From Aspidiotus rigidus (lineage: Eukaryota > Arthropoda > Insecta > Hemiptera > Diaspididae), in the NCBI GenBank assembly GCA_035079385.1, contig JAVHKY010000055.1:1488001-1552000 (forward strand): DNA of 64,000 nt, read 5' to 3'. A program made the position numbers and the translations under genes. This document shows positions 11,901 to 27,598 of the stretch, one piece after another (position 1 is the first letter of the stretch; the number at the start of each line of letters is the position of its first letter). The notes beneath the pieces were generated by a model that saw only the letters and a list, made by a program, of their open reading frames with translations, did no database searches and was not told the origin of the DNA.

Positions 11901-14900
11901 AATTTTTTTTTAAATGTGGATTTTGATTTCTTCCTCTGTAATTGAATGTTTCTCTAGTTGCTCTATGACAAGGTCTACAATATCTCATAGAAGTTTTCAT
12001 CATAATTATTCATTACTTAGTATACGTATAAAAATCTTCAGATTCTTGAAATGAAAGTCGACGACTCCGAAGAATGCGTTTATTATAACATTGTAAGCGA
12101 ATTGAAAACGAAGTCGTTTCTTAGGAAATGGATGTGCATAAGACGGAAGCAAAAAATAAAGTGTACAATCAAGTTAGAAGTAAACATACGACGATAGACG
12201 ATAACCGATAAAGCCTAGGTATAACATTCTTCGGAACAAGGAGGGAGTAATAGCTATTAAGCGAAACAGGATTAAACAGGAAGATGACGGAATGAGAATA
12301 AGGGGAATCTTTCTTATGTATAGCTAAGTATCTTACACTATTATTTCAATTTCTTATGGTTTTACAACAATAATAATCCATTTCACATTATTTTTTTTCC
12401 TTACTTACCAGTTCAAAAACTTTACAAATACTTGGCTTCATTGATAGATGATTGGTATTTATTCTAAAGAATTGAGTGGGAGTGATGTCTCGATTTAATG
12501 AGTTTTGAATGTGTAAGAAGAAAAGTTGTGTACCGCGGGAGTGTTCTTTTTTTCTGGAGAAGCTAAAATTCTCATTAATGACTTAGAAGTTATCCCTGAT
12601 TTAAAGGAGTAATCTTATGAAATCGATCGGTTGGTTCTCATGATATAAGAGGACAGACATACAAACTTCCTGCTTTATTAATTTAGATATGAAAAAAGAA
12701 GTACGGGGAAGGGATGTGTCCTGATCGCTTAGGCCTAAGCTACATAAGCGCCGACTCGACACTCGCAACTCAACCTTCCATTACGTAAATCGAGTCGCCC
12801 GAAAAGACAAAATAATTTTTGGTTTTGTCGCCCGAGTTGCTCGTTGCTCGTGAAGATTGCTGCTTATGCAGATTGCGCCCGAATGAAAATAGAATCAATA
12901 CTTTTTGGCAATAAAATGGAAATGAAAAAATTTTCTCAAAAAATAGGTTTTCTACGTGCCTCAATGATTGTTATTAGTCAGTCGTGCTAGTTTTTTGCTT
13001 CTATTGCTTCTGCTCTCTGCCCGCCCGCCCTCCCCCTACTAAAACTCTGTCGTTAAAGGTACCCTAACGCTGATAATTGCTTATCATTTATTCGAACTAA
13101 TTCAAACTACGACATCAATATTTTTTATGTTCACAGAGCCGAAAGGAATATTAAACATTGTCGGATACAAGTTGAAGGCCGTCTATACATTGTTGGAAAT
13201 ATGCAATTTGAGAGTCTTGTTCATCTCATTAGTTATTACGAGCGGAATCCTTTGTACAAAAAAATTAAATTATGGTATCCCGTCAATGAGAATACGATTC
13301 AACATTTTCAGGTAGTTTTTATAATTTATTATTGTCATTAGGTATATCTGGTTTGCTCCACCACAGTACCACCGGTGAACTCGATTCACTTGTATGACAC
13401 TGGCTGGAATGCGCGCTGAACGAAAAACGTGGAAACAATGAAAAGAAGGGAGCGAGAAGTGGTCTAGTCGAAAAATGTATTCCATGAAACGGCATATGTC
13501 TTCTTTTTTCCTCCGTTTTGCGTTCCACGCACGTTTCAGCCAATATCATGCATTGCAGGAAAATTGGATTCTTTGTTCACCGCATGTAACATTGATAGCT
13601 ACACATTACACTCTATACAGTATGGGTACCTACACAATACTAAGTATGCGTATTGTAAAGTTATCCTCTAAATCATTCGTTTATTCAAGAGAAGCTTTCT
13701 ACCCTGCACAATCAATGAAGTTGATGAAACTACCTTGATTTTCCAGTAGTTTCAGAGACTTCGTATCCCAGTCTCGAAACAGCTGACTCTTTTTGACGTG
13801 TTTCATGTCTTTAGTCTCACCTCACCACAATTTGAAAATGTGCAAGTACACCTACTCCCTCTCCCAAATTAACGGACTTTTGAAATTTTTGAGAAAAATT
13901 TTTCCTTATACCTAATTCCGTAAATGATTCCGAAATCTGCTGCAAATACACTTATCTATGTACTACTCTTCTTCCTGGAATTTACTGGACAAACCTCCTA
14001 GAAAAAGCTGGAGATCGTTGGACAAATTTACCTGGAATTTATTGGACAAAGTACCGTATCCCGCAGTTGATCCTGAAATCTGCGAGCACACTTCGTATGG
14101 ATTTGGGTTTTGGTTATTTTTTCATTATACAGTATGTGATGTAGCGGGAGCAAACGAGCATAAGCACATACAGCGTAACACTAAATTTTAGAAAACTTTG
14201 TTGTCACGGCTCTACCAGGATAGACGAGACTAATTGAGACAAGTGTTCGTACATCATCGAAACGTCGTAACTACATCTAAACCTCGCGAATTAATCGCAA
14301 CCATCATCAGGACGTATTCGACTCCTATCTCACTCAATTCCCCTCCACGGCTCGGACTAACTCAATCGAGCGCTAAGAACATGAATACGTATCTTTCTGA
14401 GGGCATGAGTAACTGAAGACAGACCACGGTCAGTTCTTGGCTCACCTTTTGAGATCACATAGGCTATGTACGAAATATCTTGATAATTGAGGCTAGTGTT
14501 GTAGTTGGTACGGTCTCTACTTACCCGTCAAATAGAAGAAAATAGTTTGTCGTTGTAATCGTAAATCTGATCGAAATAAAAATAATGATAAATAAATTCA
14601 TGATCATAAAAACCCCGCTCGTTCGGTGAGATACATGAACGAGCAGTTTATAAACCTGAAAATGAACAAGGACTGCACAAGTCAGTCGGTGGTGCCTAGA
14701 AGAGAGGGGGGACTACGGGTAATCTAAAACCAAAATTTAGAAAAATTGGCCCAAAAGATTCATTCGCTGATAACTCGCAGACTGCAGTTGCAAATATATT
14801 CCTCGGCTCGTAATCACCTTGACGGGCGGGGATTGGGAAGTCTCTGAAAAATAATACTTTCGCCGCTCATCGGCTAAGAGGAAAAGATTCGAAGTCTTCG

Positions 14901-15030
14901 ATAATAGGTAGATACGAGTATATCACATTATTATTAGCGAATCAATAATATCCGTATAGCCAAGACTAGCATGTGCATACTATACATACAGCAGTATACA
15001 ATCGCAGCATAGGGAAATTGACGAACTACC

Positions 15031-15061
<31 letters not shown>

Positions 15062-18000
15062 TGTAAAAATAATAATAGAGCAAACTTGATTTATTGATCT
15101 TTGTGCTTCTTCGAATTCAGATTTTCTCCTCGTCGTCGATATTGATCTTAGAGAGTGGATGTAGACGGTTGTCTTCTGTACAATCCAAATTTCACCTACT
15201 TGACAAATATCACGAAATTCGAGCGTGAGCGAACTATACAGGCGCCATACCACGTATACGAACCTGTTTTATGGATCGAATTCGTTTTGGTATTGAGGAT
15301 TGAAATTTGAATCTTGAAAAGTCTTGAATTCTTCCGAGTTTGTATCATGGTGCATATAGCCTGAAAATAAAAATTCTTCCAAGTTCCTTTTCTATCATTT
15401 AGTCTACCTTCTATCGTATCGACGCGACGGCCTATTGAGAAAATGCCGTAATTTCCTTTTTTTTTTTAATTTGAAAGTGATATTTTAGTGCTGTATGGAG
15501 GTGGAGAAGCTTTTCGAGGACAAAAAAGTATTTTAAAACACGCATGCATCGCAAGTACGTTTTTGCGAAACGATTTTCAGTGACGTAGGTAACGATTTTC
15601 AGCGTTAGCGCGGAGCGTGTGAAAAAAACGAAATAACATCACCGATGGTCTTTTAAACACGGAAAACCGGTGCGAAAAAACTATGGCGTAAACTCGCCGC
15701 ACGAAAACGTATACTTCCGATGTACAAATTTGTCTTCAAAGTATTTGTGTTTTAAATAGCCATTTTATCACTCGCGGTCACAAATGGAGTTACGGGCGGC
15801 CTCTCAATATCGAAATAATATTATTGCTTGCGAGAGTCAAAATTATTCCAAGTCCTCTTCCTATCATACGTATATCATAGCTCGAGAGTTGAAATTTTTC
15901 CAAGTTTCCTTCCGCTACCCCCTCCCTTTTTAAAATGTAACATGGCTCGAGAGTCGAGATTTTTTCAAGTCCAAATTCTTCTTTAGGGTTGGTCAGTTTT
16001 TGTTAAACACCACACGGCGTACGGAAAATTTTACAAAAAAATTTTTTCTGGCATTGCCAAATGAATAAAGATCATGTTCCATGTCTTTCTCAGTAGCTAG
16101 TGGCTTTTGTGGAAAGCTCACTCTCTTCCTTGATCTAGTATAAGTCTGTTGTAGAAAATTTGAAGCTAATAGCTTTTGAAGGCCACTAGTGGGGCTTTTA
16201 GAGGCCTCACTCACTCCGCTTGTGCGCCCCTGTTCGTGATCTAGTATAGGTCCAGTTTAGAATATTTCAATACTAGTATAATCCTAGTATAAAGTTAAAA
16301 AGCTTCATTCAGCCTAGTATAAGTCTAGTATATAAGGTCATTTGGCCGGACGGACGCACGCACGCAAATTTCGAAATCAGGGTAGGGGCCAGAGCAAAGA
16401 CATGAAACATGTCAAAAAAACAAAAAATGGAACAGGTTCCCTGTTGAAACGAATTCATGAAACAACGAAAATCAGACTATAATTTTCGCTTTTCCTCAGC
16501 GGAACTAAAATACACCACTTCTCTCCTGGAGAAACAGCTGGAGGAAGTAGTAATTATAGAATGATGATGAAATAGGTTTACTTAAATGGCATACTTGCTC
16601 AGCTGGATGAATTACTTTATGGGAAAACACGTTTTTGACGTGCGTGTAATAATCTTCCTTTCGTCAACTTTCATGATACGGATATCTGTCAATCATTGTG
16701 ATTCGTCTACTGAATAAAAATGTATTGTTCTCTCTTTTACAGAGTTTCGAGGATGATGGTTTATCAGGAACTCCAGGCTATCTAGATCCTGCATGTTTTA
16801 CTTCAAAAGTGAGATTGTAAACTGTTTACCATCAATGCTATCTGTCATTTCATCGTTATCATGGTCATATTGTCTGGTTTTTTCTTTCCTTTTTTTATTT
16901 TTTTTTTTTTTAAACATGTTATTTTTGAAGATCACCGTGAAAGCAGTGTATGATTATCAAGCTCGACATGAAGATGAATTATCATTTTGTAAACACGCGG
17001 TCATAACGAATGTTGACAAACAAGATGGAGGTTGGTGGAGAGGCGATTACGGAGGAAAAAGACAGCATTGGTTCCCTTCGAATTATGTTGAAGAAATCGA
17101 ACCTCAGCAAGAACGAGACGAAATGGTTAGTTGTTCGCTCGAAAAGAATTTGAATTAAGATAATTACTATGACGTCGCGTCGTGATAAACCGCTACAATA
17201 GCCTACCTTGGCCTATTCTATACTTGTGTTCATTCTCACACTCTATTGAATACCTTTAATAAGTAATTACAATTTCGAATAAACTCGGTAAAAGGAGTGA
17301 GATAGTTGTTCACGATGGAAAAATTGAAGGGATGTTGGAGGTGGTTCACTAATCACAACTCAACGTTTTGGCTGTATCCCCTCCCCCACCCCTGCAGACT
17401 TCTTCAAGTAACTGAAGATCAAAAAGGGGGGTGATTTTTCGGTGCAAAGAGAAAAGTCAAAAACCACAAAAAATAAATACATTATACATTTTATGAAAAA
17501 AGAAGAGAGAAGAAAAAATAGAATGAATATAAAAATTAATAAGAAAGTGTATCAGACGAAAAACTAAGAAAATTACAAAAATGAGGTATTTTAGCGAGGG
17601 TGGGGGGAAGGGAGGAACTGTCGAAACTTGAAATAATGAATAAACCTTTGAAATTTCTGCTGAATCACAGTTGCTTACAATTCACTTTCTTTAGTCTATT
17701 TTGGTTACATTTTCGGCATAATAATGAGGTACTGACTTTGCTTCCACTGAGCAGTGAGTAATTTCAAAGGTATGCTTCCGCTCCAAACTTTTCAGAAATG
17801 AAGAGCATATGGATCTTGATTTATTTAAATTGGCTTCTCAAATGCTCAAGGTACAACATGGAGCTTAGGTCATAACTGGAGCCTGAAAAAAAAGTACCTC
17901 ATTGACCTGATGACAAGTATTACACTACTTCGAAAACGTGTAAGGAAGAGATAACATTTCTCGAAAAAAATTCCAAGTTGCCTCTCGGAAAATTTTTATA

Positions 18001-19195
18001 ATGTCCACATTTCATACACACGGCTCAAAAATCGTAAATGTTCCAAGTCTCCCGTGAACATTTCTCCGAAAATTATGACGTCACAAAAGTCGGACGCGGA
18101 TATGCCATATTCTCAATAAAAATTGTTTTTTCTGCGTAGATCAGAAGTTGAGTACGTAGGTAGTAGAAATTGGCGTAAATATTTTCTAAGATGTATATGT
18201 TTTTTTTTTTTTTAAACTTTCTGTATAATGTATTATACATTATCCAGAGTGCTCCGAGTGCTTTTACAATTTAGTTTCTCGCACTCAAAGAACCTTGATT
18301 TCGAGTTTGTACAAGGATAGAATGTATACAGAGTTCAGCTATACTGTATACGTACATTGGAATTTGGCTGATAACTTTTTTTTAAAAATAATACCTGCGC
18401 GTAGACAGTTATGCTCAACATAATCCCCAGGGGTATCTGGTTTTTTTTTGTGTGTGTGTTTTACCTATTTTGTTCTAACTTTTTTTTTATAATTATGTAA
18501 TTCTCTGGTTGGATGTATTAAAAAAAAAAAAAAACTACTCTATAGGGTTTTTTTCCTTAAAATTTCTTTGATTGTAGTATTGAGTTTTCTGTGGCTTTCT
18601 TTTTCGAGTAAAAAGTTTTCCCAACCTTTTTCAGTAATATTATACTTTTTTCGTTTTTTTCCGAGTTCTTTGCATCCTGCAAAGGTATGATCCGGGATGT
18701 CTTCCGATTCCTCGCGTTCCTTGCAGATTTTATTGTTTGTGATTTTGAATTTTTTAAAATTATGCTGCAAATTTGCCGTGTAGGTTAAAATCTAGCTTCT
18801 ATGTCTGGTATTAACTTTGTTGTTCGTCTCCCTGTATATTATCCTTATTGGCCTCCACTTACCAGGCTTTCATTATTTCTGCGTTGGCTAGCGCAATTTC
18901 TTCTTTCACCTGTTTTCCAGATTTATTTCTAATTTTTGCTGTCCTGATTTTATTGATTTTATCTAGTTGTAAGTCTATAGGAGAGATGCCTACATTTGTC
19001 GCTATATGACACCTTGGCTATATGGAAGATGGTTTTGTACGCCGAGATATTACACCTATTAGTACTAATCTTTGAAGAGGTTTTAGTTTTTTTACATCTG
19101 TTTTTCTTAAATTGAGAAGTACGCTACGGATCCATATTCTGTTATTATTGATCTAGATAGTGTATTAAAACTATAGTATATCTCTCTCTCTATCT

Positions 19196-19229
<34 letters not shown>

Positions 19230-22200
19230 TAAGTATTAAAACCTAATTTGTTAATATTGAGAGATCGAATTTTATTATAATATTTTTTGATTTTTGTCAA
19301 TATGTACTCGAAATGTTTACTATTAATTTAGGTTAAGGTCAAGCATTATGCCAAGATATTTTATTTCTGTATTAAATTCTAGATTTTGCTTATCCATACC
19401 TAGGTTAATTTCTTTTTCTATTTATTGTAAAAATTCTTTTTCCCATGGCTTCTTGAAAAAAAATACTCGTGAGAAGCATATGTGTTTTACTTGCATTCAA
19501 GTTGAGACCTAGATGTCCCAGTTATTGATTCTATTCTTTTATTGATAATTTTCGAGTTTTTCATTTCATCAATTCCCACAATCAGCTTTAGGTCGTCAGC
19601 ATAATTTAACAGTTTTGCGCCTTTTGTTTCTTTCATTTTTTTTGTGCACAGTCGCCGTTGCTAGGTTAAATAAAGTAGGTGACAGAGCTGAGCCGTGAGG
19701 TACTCCAGAGGAAAGTTTATATTCAAGCAGAGGATTGTTATTCTTGTCACAGAAGGTTATCGTTCTGTTTTCTAGGAAACTCTTGATGATTGCAAGGTTC
19801 TAAGTTTTTATTCCTTGACTTTTCATTGTTTTAAGCAGACTTAACCATTTGACTCCTGTCAAAAGCAGCTTGCGCATCGAAGCGTATCAAGAGTATGTAT
19901 TTAAGTATATTCTTTCCTGAGGTTTTCCACAGTTTTTGTCATTTCATGAAGAGCTAATTCAGTGGATGTCTGTCTTTGATAGCCATATTGGTGAGGGTCC
20001 AGGATCCTGTTCTGTTCAATTACTATTTTCAAAAAGTGTAGATATGTATGTTTAGGTTCGATAGTCTTAAACCGAATTTTACTTGTAAATTTTCCGAATT
20101 GGACTGTGTAGTCTCTCCTTCCCGTCTCCCTAGCTTTCAATGGTGTATTACTTGATAATGTTTTTGAAAAGTTCCTTTTATTAATTTTTATTTTTAGAAT
20201 GCGAGTACAAAGTAAGCGTAATTTATGTATCATCGGTTCGCTCTGTTATTTTTCTTTAGTTTAAAAGCGTACATGTAATATACCAAGAGTTTATTCCCGA
20301 TGCGTAGTATTTGGGCGTCGGTATAATAATATGAGATGGTAGTTCGTTTTAGATTCAAGTTCTAATTTTTTGTGCTTATATTCCGTACCCCTGTGAATTA
20401 CATGTGAACGATACCATAATTATGATAGTGAAATTTTTCTTTTATTTGGTTTCCTAGAATAGTGATAATCAAGTGCTCGGTAGTCTTCAGAAAGGTAGCT
20501 TAGATATCATGGGAGCTGTCGTTGACATCAAAAGAACGGGAATATCGGAGCTGGAATACTTGTTGCGGATTCAAAATCCGAATATGTGCACGACGTTCGA
20601 AGTAGCTACTGGAACTTTGGAGGATGCGGAACAATGGATGAATAGTATCATTGAGACTGCTCAAAATGCTAGCGTACGAGTGAGTTTTTCGAGGTTAATG
20701 TAAAAGGATAATATTATTAAGACACTCGAGCATCTAACTTACATAAATTTAATGAACGCGAAGTTAATATTTTTCGAGCGGATAGTACCTAAACCCGGAA
20801 GTTGAAAATGCTATGTAGTAAGAATCGAATTTTTCTTATTCATACTTTTTATTGATTTATCAATTCTCTTAAACAAAAAAAGAGAAATTTCTCGCTCTGA
20901 ATTTGAATGCTCCTTCCCTTCGCCAACAATCCAAAATAATGTAACTTACCTGCAGTCATTTTTGAATAAGAATAACATTTTTATTGAAAGCGCTTGTGTT
21001 TACAAGTAAACACGCCACTATATCCGTCATTTAGTTGAACCAATGAGAAACGACGTAGCGTTTTCCTCTGGTGCAAACCCTTCGTTCTCTCTTCTCCCGT
21101 GACTACCGACACGTTCATGGACGGATTCTAAAATTATTGTTATTCTTATTTGATTTTCAAACAGACCATAGGTAGGTACCCTTTTTTGTTTTTTTCATCT
21201 GCCAAGTGCAAAGCTGCAATTGCCGACTATGCAATATTGCTTTCTCTACTTGTCGTCAAACGCTCACGCGACGACATGTTTATATCATACTACATTGATT
21301 ATGATGATATTATCGTATAATTCGAGTGATCGAGTCGTTGAAGAAAGGAATTACTTAATATCCAGGTAGTTGATTTTAAACGACGAAAACGCAATCAAAA
21401 ACATAATTAAGAAAGACAACTATTACCTACGACACATTGAACCAAATGATACAACGATTCTAAAGAAATGAATGAGAATGATGAACATCCCAAGTGATCA
21501 GAAACACGAGGAGACATAATAGTGATACCTAAGTGATCTTCAATTGTATCATCAGATCCGAGTAAATAGCCGCCCACGATACTGGGGCGTTTGTGTCCTA
21601 GGTACCTTGTTTTTTTTTATTAATAATGGCAAATTTTTTCAAGTTTTTTCGTGTAGATAGAATTTCCTCGTCACATAAGCAATTAACGAATGCAATATTT
21701 TTTTTTACTCGTTCCATGTATAAGTACATAATTATGTACGTGTAAGACTCTTAGAGGTTCGTCATGCCAACGTAACTTGTTTTTGCACCGCTGTATCGTA
21801 CCTCAGAGACTGTGCCGTGGCCGTGTGGGCATTTGTGTCCATGGCAACAAAAACGCTAAATCGTCAGGTAGCATTGGCGCGCGTTATGGCGACGCTCGGC
21901 TGCTTTTACGCTCGCAACTTTTAATACTATTTGCGAGTCATGCCTGCATTCTTATACAATATGACATGTATATTATAGTCGTACACTCTTATCTACCAAG
22001 TTTGAATACCTACGTATTCGTCAAATAAAGCGAAGGCTGCTTCGAGAAATGTGTCTGTCTCTTCTTTTCACCAATTTTTGTGGCTCGACGAAAGAGCATC
22101 CTGTAGATAAGGCGTACGTACCAGTATTAGATGGATCAAGATGGTGCAATTTGACCTCTGAGGGAACGTTGAAGGGCGAGGAGTACATTTTTGTATTTTT

Positions 22201-22377
22201 GTAGACCTTCGTTCGATTCTTGCACGCGTCGTTGATTATCATTTCACGCATAAGAGATAATTATCATCTCACGCTTCATCGATAATGTAATAAACTTCTT
22301 GATACCCATAGTTAAAAAGTAATGGAAAGAAGATAAAATAGTGAGTTGATGTTAATAAAGAAGATGCGGTGTGAGGT

Positions 22378-22410
<33 letters not shown>

Positions 22411-22832
22411 TGTAATGGTAACCGCCTGATGTAATTCAAATTAAAAATAGATAATTTTCACAGCTACCGTTGCCATCTTTGAAAACTTGTAGAACCATTT
22501 ACATGCGAGCGGTCTATACTATCTTTAGAAGAGATAAGTACGAGTATCTTCTTCTAACCCCTTCATAGGTAAAATTAAACGTAGGTATGCTAACCAGCCC
22601 GGATCCTGATGATGGTCAGACTATGAGAATCGGTATGAACTACAAACGTTAGACTTCTGGAATAGGGATTTAATTTACATCGAAAGACACATAAATAATG
22701 ATCGCGAATAGAGATCAATAATTAAATTAGATTACATTAACAAAGGTTTACAAACTGAATACGCATACGCGGGTGACCTTACTTTTCTTCTGCTGTGGAT
22801 TGACAGATGACCGCCCCCCCCCCGATGGTGTC

Positions 22833-22902
<70 letters not shown>

Positions 22903-24803
22903 TGTCAGCTGTAGGCTTTGGCCAACGCTTTGTCGCATGTCGGAAAGAAGAAGATACTTATCTCTTCTAAAGATAGTATAGACCGCTCGCATGTAAATGG
23001 TTCTACAAGTTTTCAAAGATGGCAACGGTAGCTGTGAAAATTATCTATTTTTAATTTGAATTACATCAGGCGGTTACCATTACATACTACTACTACTACT
23101 ACACCTCACATCGCATTTTCTTTATTAAAATATCAACTCACTATTTTATCTTCTTTCCATTACTTTTTAACGATGGGTATCAAGAAGTTTATTACATTAT
23201 CGATGAAGTGTGAGATAATAATTATCACTCATGCGTGAAATGATAATCAACGACGCGTGCAAGAATCGAACGAAGGTCTACAAAAATACAAAAATACAAA
23301 AATGTACTCCTCGCCCTTCAACGTCCCCTCAGAGGTCAAATTGCACCATAATGATCATCTACTACTCGTACCAATGCAATGTGGCCAGGAACCTCAATCA
23401 TGTGGAGAACTCATTTCTTCTTATCATCTCCCAGGTAGTCAAAAATGGGAAATGTTTAATGTAGAAACTATAATTAATTAGATAGGTAAACATTTAGCTT
23501 AATTCAAAGGAAATTTGTTGGATTACAGGAACGCAGTAACAAAGAAATGGAGAGAGCTTGGCGAGTAGCCAAAGAAATTTCCGATTTGATAATTTACTGC
23601 CGATCAGTTACATTCAATGCAGATGATGTTAGAAAAGGTCATCGTGTGTACAATGAAATGTCTTCTTTTTCCGAAACCAAAGCTGAAAAATTGATGTGCC
23701 AACAAGAAACTAAATTATTTCTCGATTATCATAGAGTAAGTGTGTGTAGGACCAATCTTAATTTGAAGAATCGATTATTCATACTAACATACACGTTGTG
23801 TACAAATTAGCCTGAATGCAGTCACCCTGCACAAAGGGGAATGAAGGGGATCGGAGAGAGTCTCGTTGCTTACTCTAATTGCGCGTACGGATATTGTAGG
23901 TAGGCTATGCGAAAAGAATGTACAGGCTAGCCCAAGTTGTGTAAGAGGTGCGCAAGTGCATAAATTATGTGCCATTCGCAAAGAAGGTATAAAATATCTG
24001 AAAATAAAGAAAGGACATTTACTCTCTCAATCACACATTCTAATTGAATACTTCTTCGTCTATGGATTTTTAATTTTGTTGACACATATTTTGTCTGTTT
24101 TTGTGACAGTACCAAATAAGCCGTGTCTATCCAAAAGGACAACGTATCGATTCCTCGAACTACAATCCAATGCCTTTTTGGAATTACGGTTGCCAGATGG
24201 TTGCGTTAAATTGGCAGACACCTGGTATGAGAGATTAGTCATTATATAAACATTTTGTTTTTTCCTTGGTGTTAGATCGCGTCGATCATTGTAACTTATG
24301 TTTTATTTCAGTCGCATATTCTTACAAATGGATCCTCGCGCGCGATCAACTTATATACGTATTTATAGGGCTGTCCAAAAACTTTCCGGCAAAATTGATC
24401 TTCTGCTTCTTATTTATAAGTGCCGGTCGCTACAGTCACGCCAATATATTCGTCTTTGTATACTTTTTTTGCAAATTTTACTCCTTTCGGAAAGATGACT
24501 GTAACGAATATGAAACAAGTTTTGCTTATGGGTATTTTAAACGGACTCTTTGCTTACCAGAAAAATGCTTCAGTTGATGTCTGTATTGAACAAATTCAAT
24601 TATGCGGCAGAAACCTACTTTCCGGCAATGTCGAAAGTTAAACTTGTCATTTTTTTGAAATCCCCCTCAGAATATTCTGAAGAGTTCGTTCATGATTTTG
24701 CTACAGAAATGAACTTGCGTCAACAAAGGATCATAGCAAATTCTAACTACACGATTACGAGGCGCAACTATTTATAGTATACACGACCTCCTCCTCCTCC
24801 TCC

Positions 24804-24900
<97 letters not shown>

Positions 24901-27523
24901 TGAAATTGTGGAAAAAAAGCTTCAGTAAAACGACCCTATATCGTCCCCGCGTGAATCGAAATTAATGAATGAGACTTTACTGCGCCGCCGCCAACTTTCC
25001 AGCGGTACCTTGTCGCACTTCGAAAATGCTTGTTTATTCATTTGCTCCTCTCTGTTTATTCTCTTATATGAAACATTACAAATATTTTTAGGGTGAGAGA
25101 TAATATCGATGCTCGAGTGATACCTGCCTCAATTTGTAAAATCATTTTCCGCGATTGAAAAGGAAGTCGCGTCCATCCAACGTTTTATTTATTTAAATAA
25201 AGGAATTACAATGATAATATGTATTCACATAACCATAAAAATGACGCGAAGTAAATGTTATAATTCTTATCCTCTCCGTATCGCAGATAAGTCGATGCAG
25301 ATTAATCAAGGAAAATTTATGATGAACGGCAACTGCGGATATGTTTTGAAACCGGACTATTTGATGCATAATGATTTTGATCCGCAAAATTATGACTCTC
25401 TCAATGCTTGTACGAAGTCCAAATTATATTCTTTGAGAATAATTGGCGCACGACATTTGAGCAGATCAGGACGAAGTACTACAAGTCCGTCTGTAGAAGT
25501 TGAACTTCTGGGCGCAGATTTCGATTCCGGAATAAAACTGACCACAAATACCGTTTGTAAGTAGGCATATTCTTCTATTTCGTTTCATTCTTTTTTAAAG
25601 TCTCGTTTTCCATTTTTTTTAAACTAGTCTTCAATTATTCGTTGTCTTTTCCTGAATGTCAATTCAACTCCTCATTGCTCAAATACCCACCTATGTAAGC
25701 GTTGAAAAATTAATGATAATTTAATTGAGGAGGATTGACGCAATGGAAAGAAGCAAGGCAAAATTGCGACGTAACCTCTTTTTGGAATGAGAAATAAAAT
25801 AGAAAAATAAAAGGTACCGCTTGTAAAAAATCAATGAAATACGTAAAGAGTAGTGTGCGAAAAATATGTACTGTACATTGAAACTCAAACAATTCATACC
25901 TATCGAGTTTAAAGATGTGATTATTTAATTTTATTTTGAACACGCGTTCTGGGAAAAGTAAAATGGACATCTTCCTATTTCTAAGTTTGAGGGTTCAATT
26001 TGAAATTTTTGGATGAAATTGCCCGAAAATATTTTTGGCTCAAGATCATAATGTTAGTATCGACTCTTTTACGGCGGCAAACATTCTACAGTGCTTATTG
26101 AAAATCAAATAAGTGTGTACTGCACTGGGTATTCAGAATCGTGTATGATTCATCCATTTTCAAAGAAATACGGTATTTTGTGTCTGCTTTCATCTACTCT
26201 TTCAAATTCGTCCTCAAATCCGTCCTTCGATCTATGGCGCACTACGCAACTTTAGACTGTATCTTTCTAGGTCGCCACAGAACCAGCATGTCTATAAAAT
26301 GAAACGTCAAGTCGTCTCTTCAAAAATAGGCTACCATTCCTTCGTCCTTTCTTTACTTGTCTTGTTTTAACACTGTTATTTTTCATAAGTAAGGCAGGTG
26401 TTCTAAAAATTAAATGATATCGCGCTCTCAACAGATGTTAGGCATTTTTTCAAAACCTGCCTGAACTCGAAACTCGAACGCTATTGGAACCGGGCATCCA
26501 CTAGGATCGCTAACAACGCGCGTGATTTGTTCAACAGTAATGGTACTTCTGCCAAAATCACATGAGGTACCAAAACTATGGCCGTATATGAGAGGAAAAT
26601 GAAAAATTGGGTATAACTCTTCAATGAAGCGGTATGGAAGGTTTTGTCATCCTATCTAATTTGTAGAGCGTACGTTCGTAGACAACTTTTGTGGGATGTC
26701 AAGAAGCCAAATCTGCTTCATTCGAGTGCTATTTCAATTTCTTCATTTGTCTCCCATGTACGGCCATAGTTTTAATATCTCTTAGGATCTTTCCCCGCTG
26801 CCCGGTTCGAATACCTGCGACTCAAGTGACACGCGAGTGTTCGTTTACACAATGCAATGTATACGTTGATGGGGTGTATATCTTGTCACTTGCATATTGC
26901 CTTATTGTCTTCTGAGTTACAGATATGTAATTGTTTGAGCGCTTAAAAGAAAAGGAAAATTGATTTTTTTTTTTTTTTTAATTTCATTTGTTTAGCTGAC
27001 AATGGCCTGAACCCTACATGGAATGAAAGTTGCGATTTTGAGGTCAAATTTCCAGATATTGCTTTAATTCGATTTGTTGTTCAAGATGAGGATATGTTTG
27101 GTGATACAAATTTTATTGGACAAGCAACATATCCGGTCTGTAAAGAACTGAATTTATTTATGCATCTTCTGTTGTTGGTTCAGATCGATATCAATATAGT
27201 GTGACGTTCTTGACTTTCAGTTAACGTCTATCCGAACTGGCTACCGTAGTGTTCCATTAAAAAATGGATTTTCTGAAGATCTGGAACTTTCATCTTTATT
27301 AGTTCACGTTTTGGTTAGAACAATTGTAGGTATCGGTTATTTTTCCAAATTATAAGTACTATGAAATATGTATCTACTATATCATTGAAATTTTTATCGA
27401 TTCCGGTGTTGGAGGAAACAATACTAAATGCATACACAACCCGCACGTACTCCATTATGGATGACGGGCGGTGCTGCACATGCGACACATAAACGATTCA
27501 TCTTCATATTATTATTATTATTA

Positions 27524-27598
<75 letters not shown>

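Noticed and set aside
16793..17158. Single 121-residue SH3 protein
   Set aside because: It is the PLC gamma SH3 exon with intron sequence on both sides.
22732..23025. Open frames with Tyr-Ile repeats on both strands
   Set aside because: Translation of the (TA)n tract inside the foldback spacer.
24266..24777. Overlapping open frames with FLLLIYKC-type text
   Set aside because: Intronic; frames overlap without any recognisable motif or splice logic.
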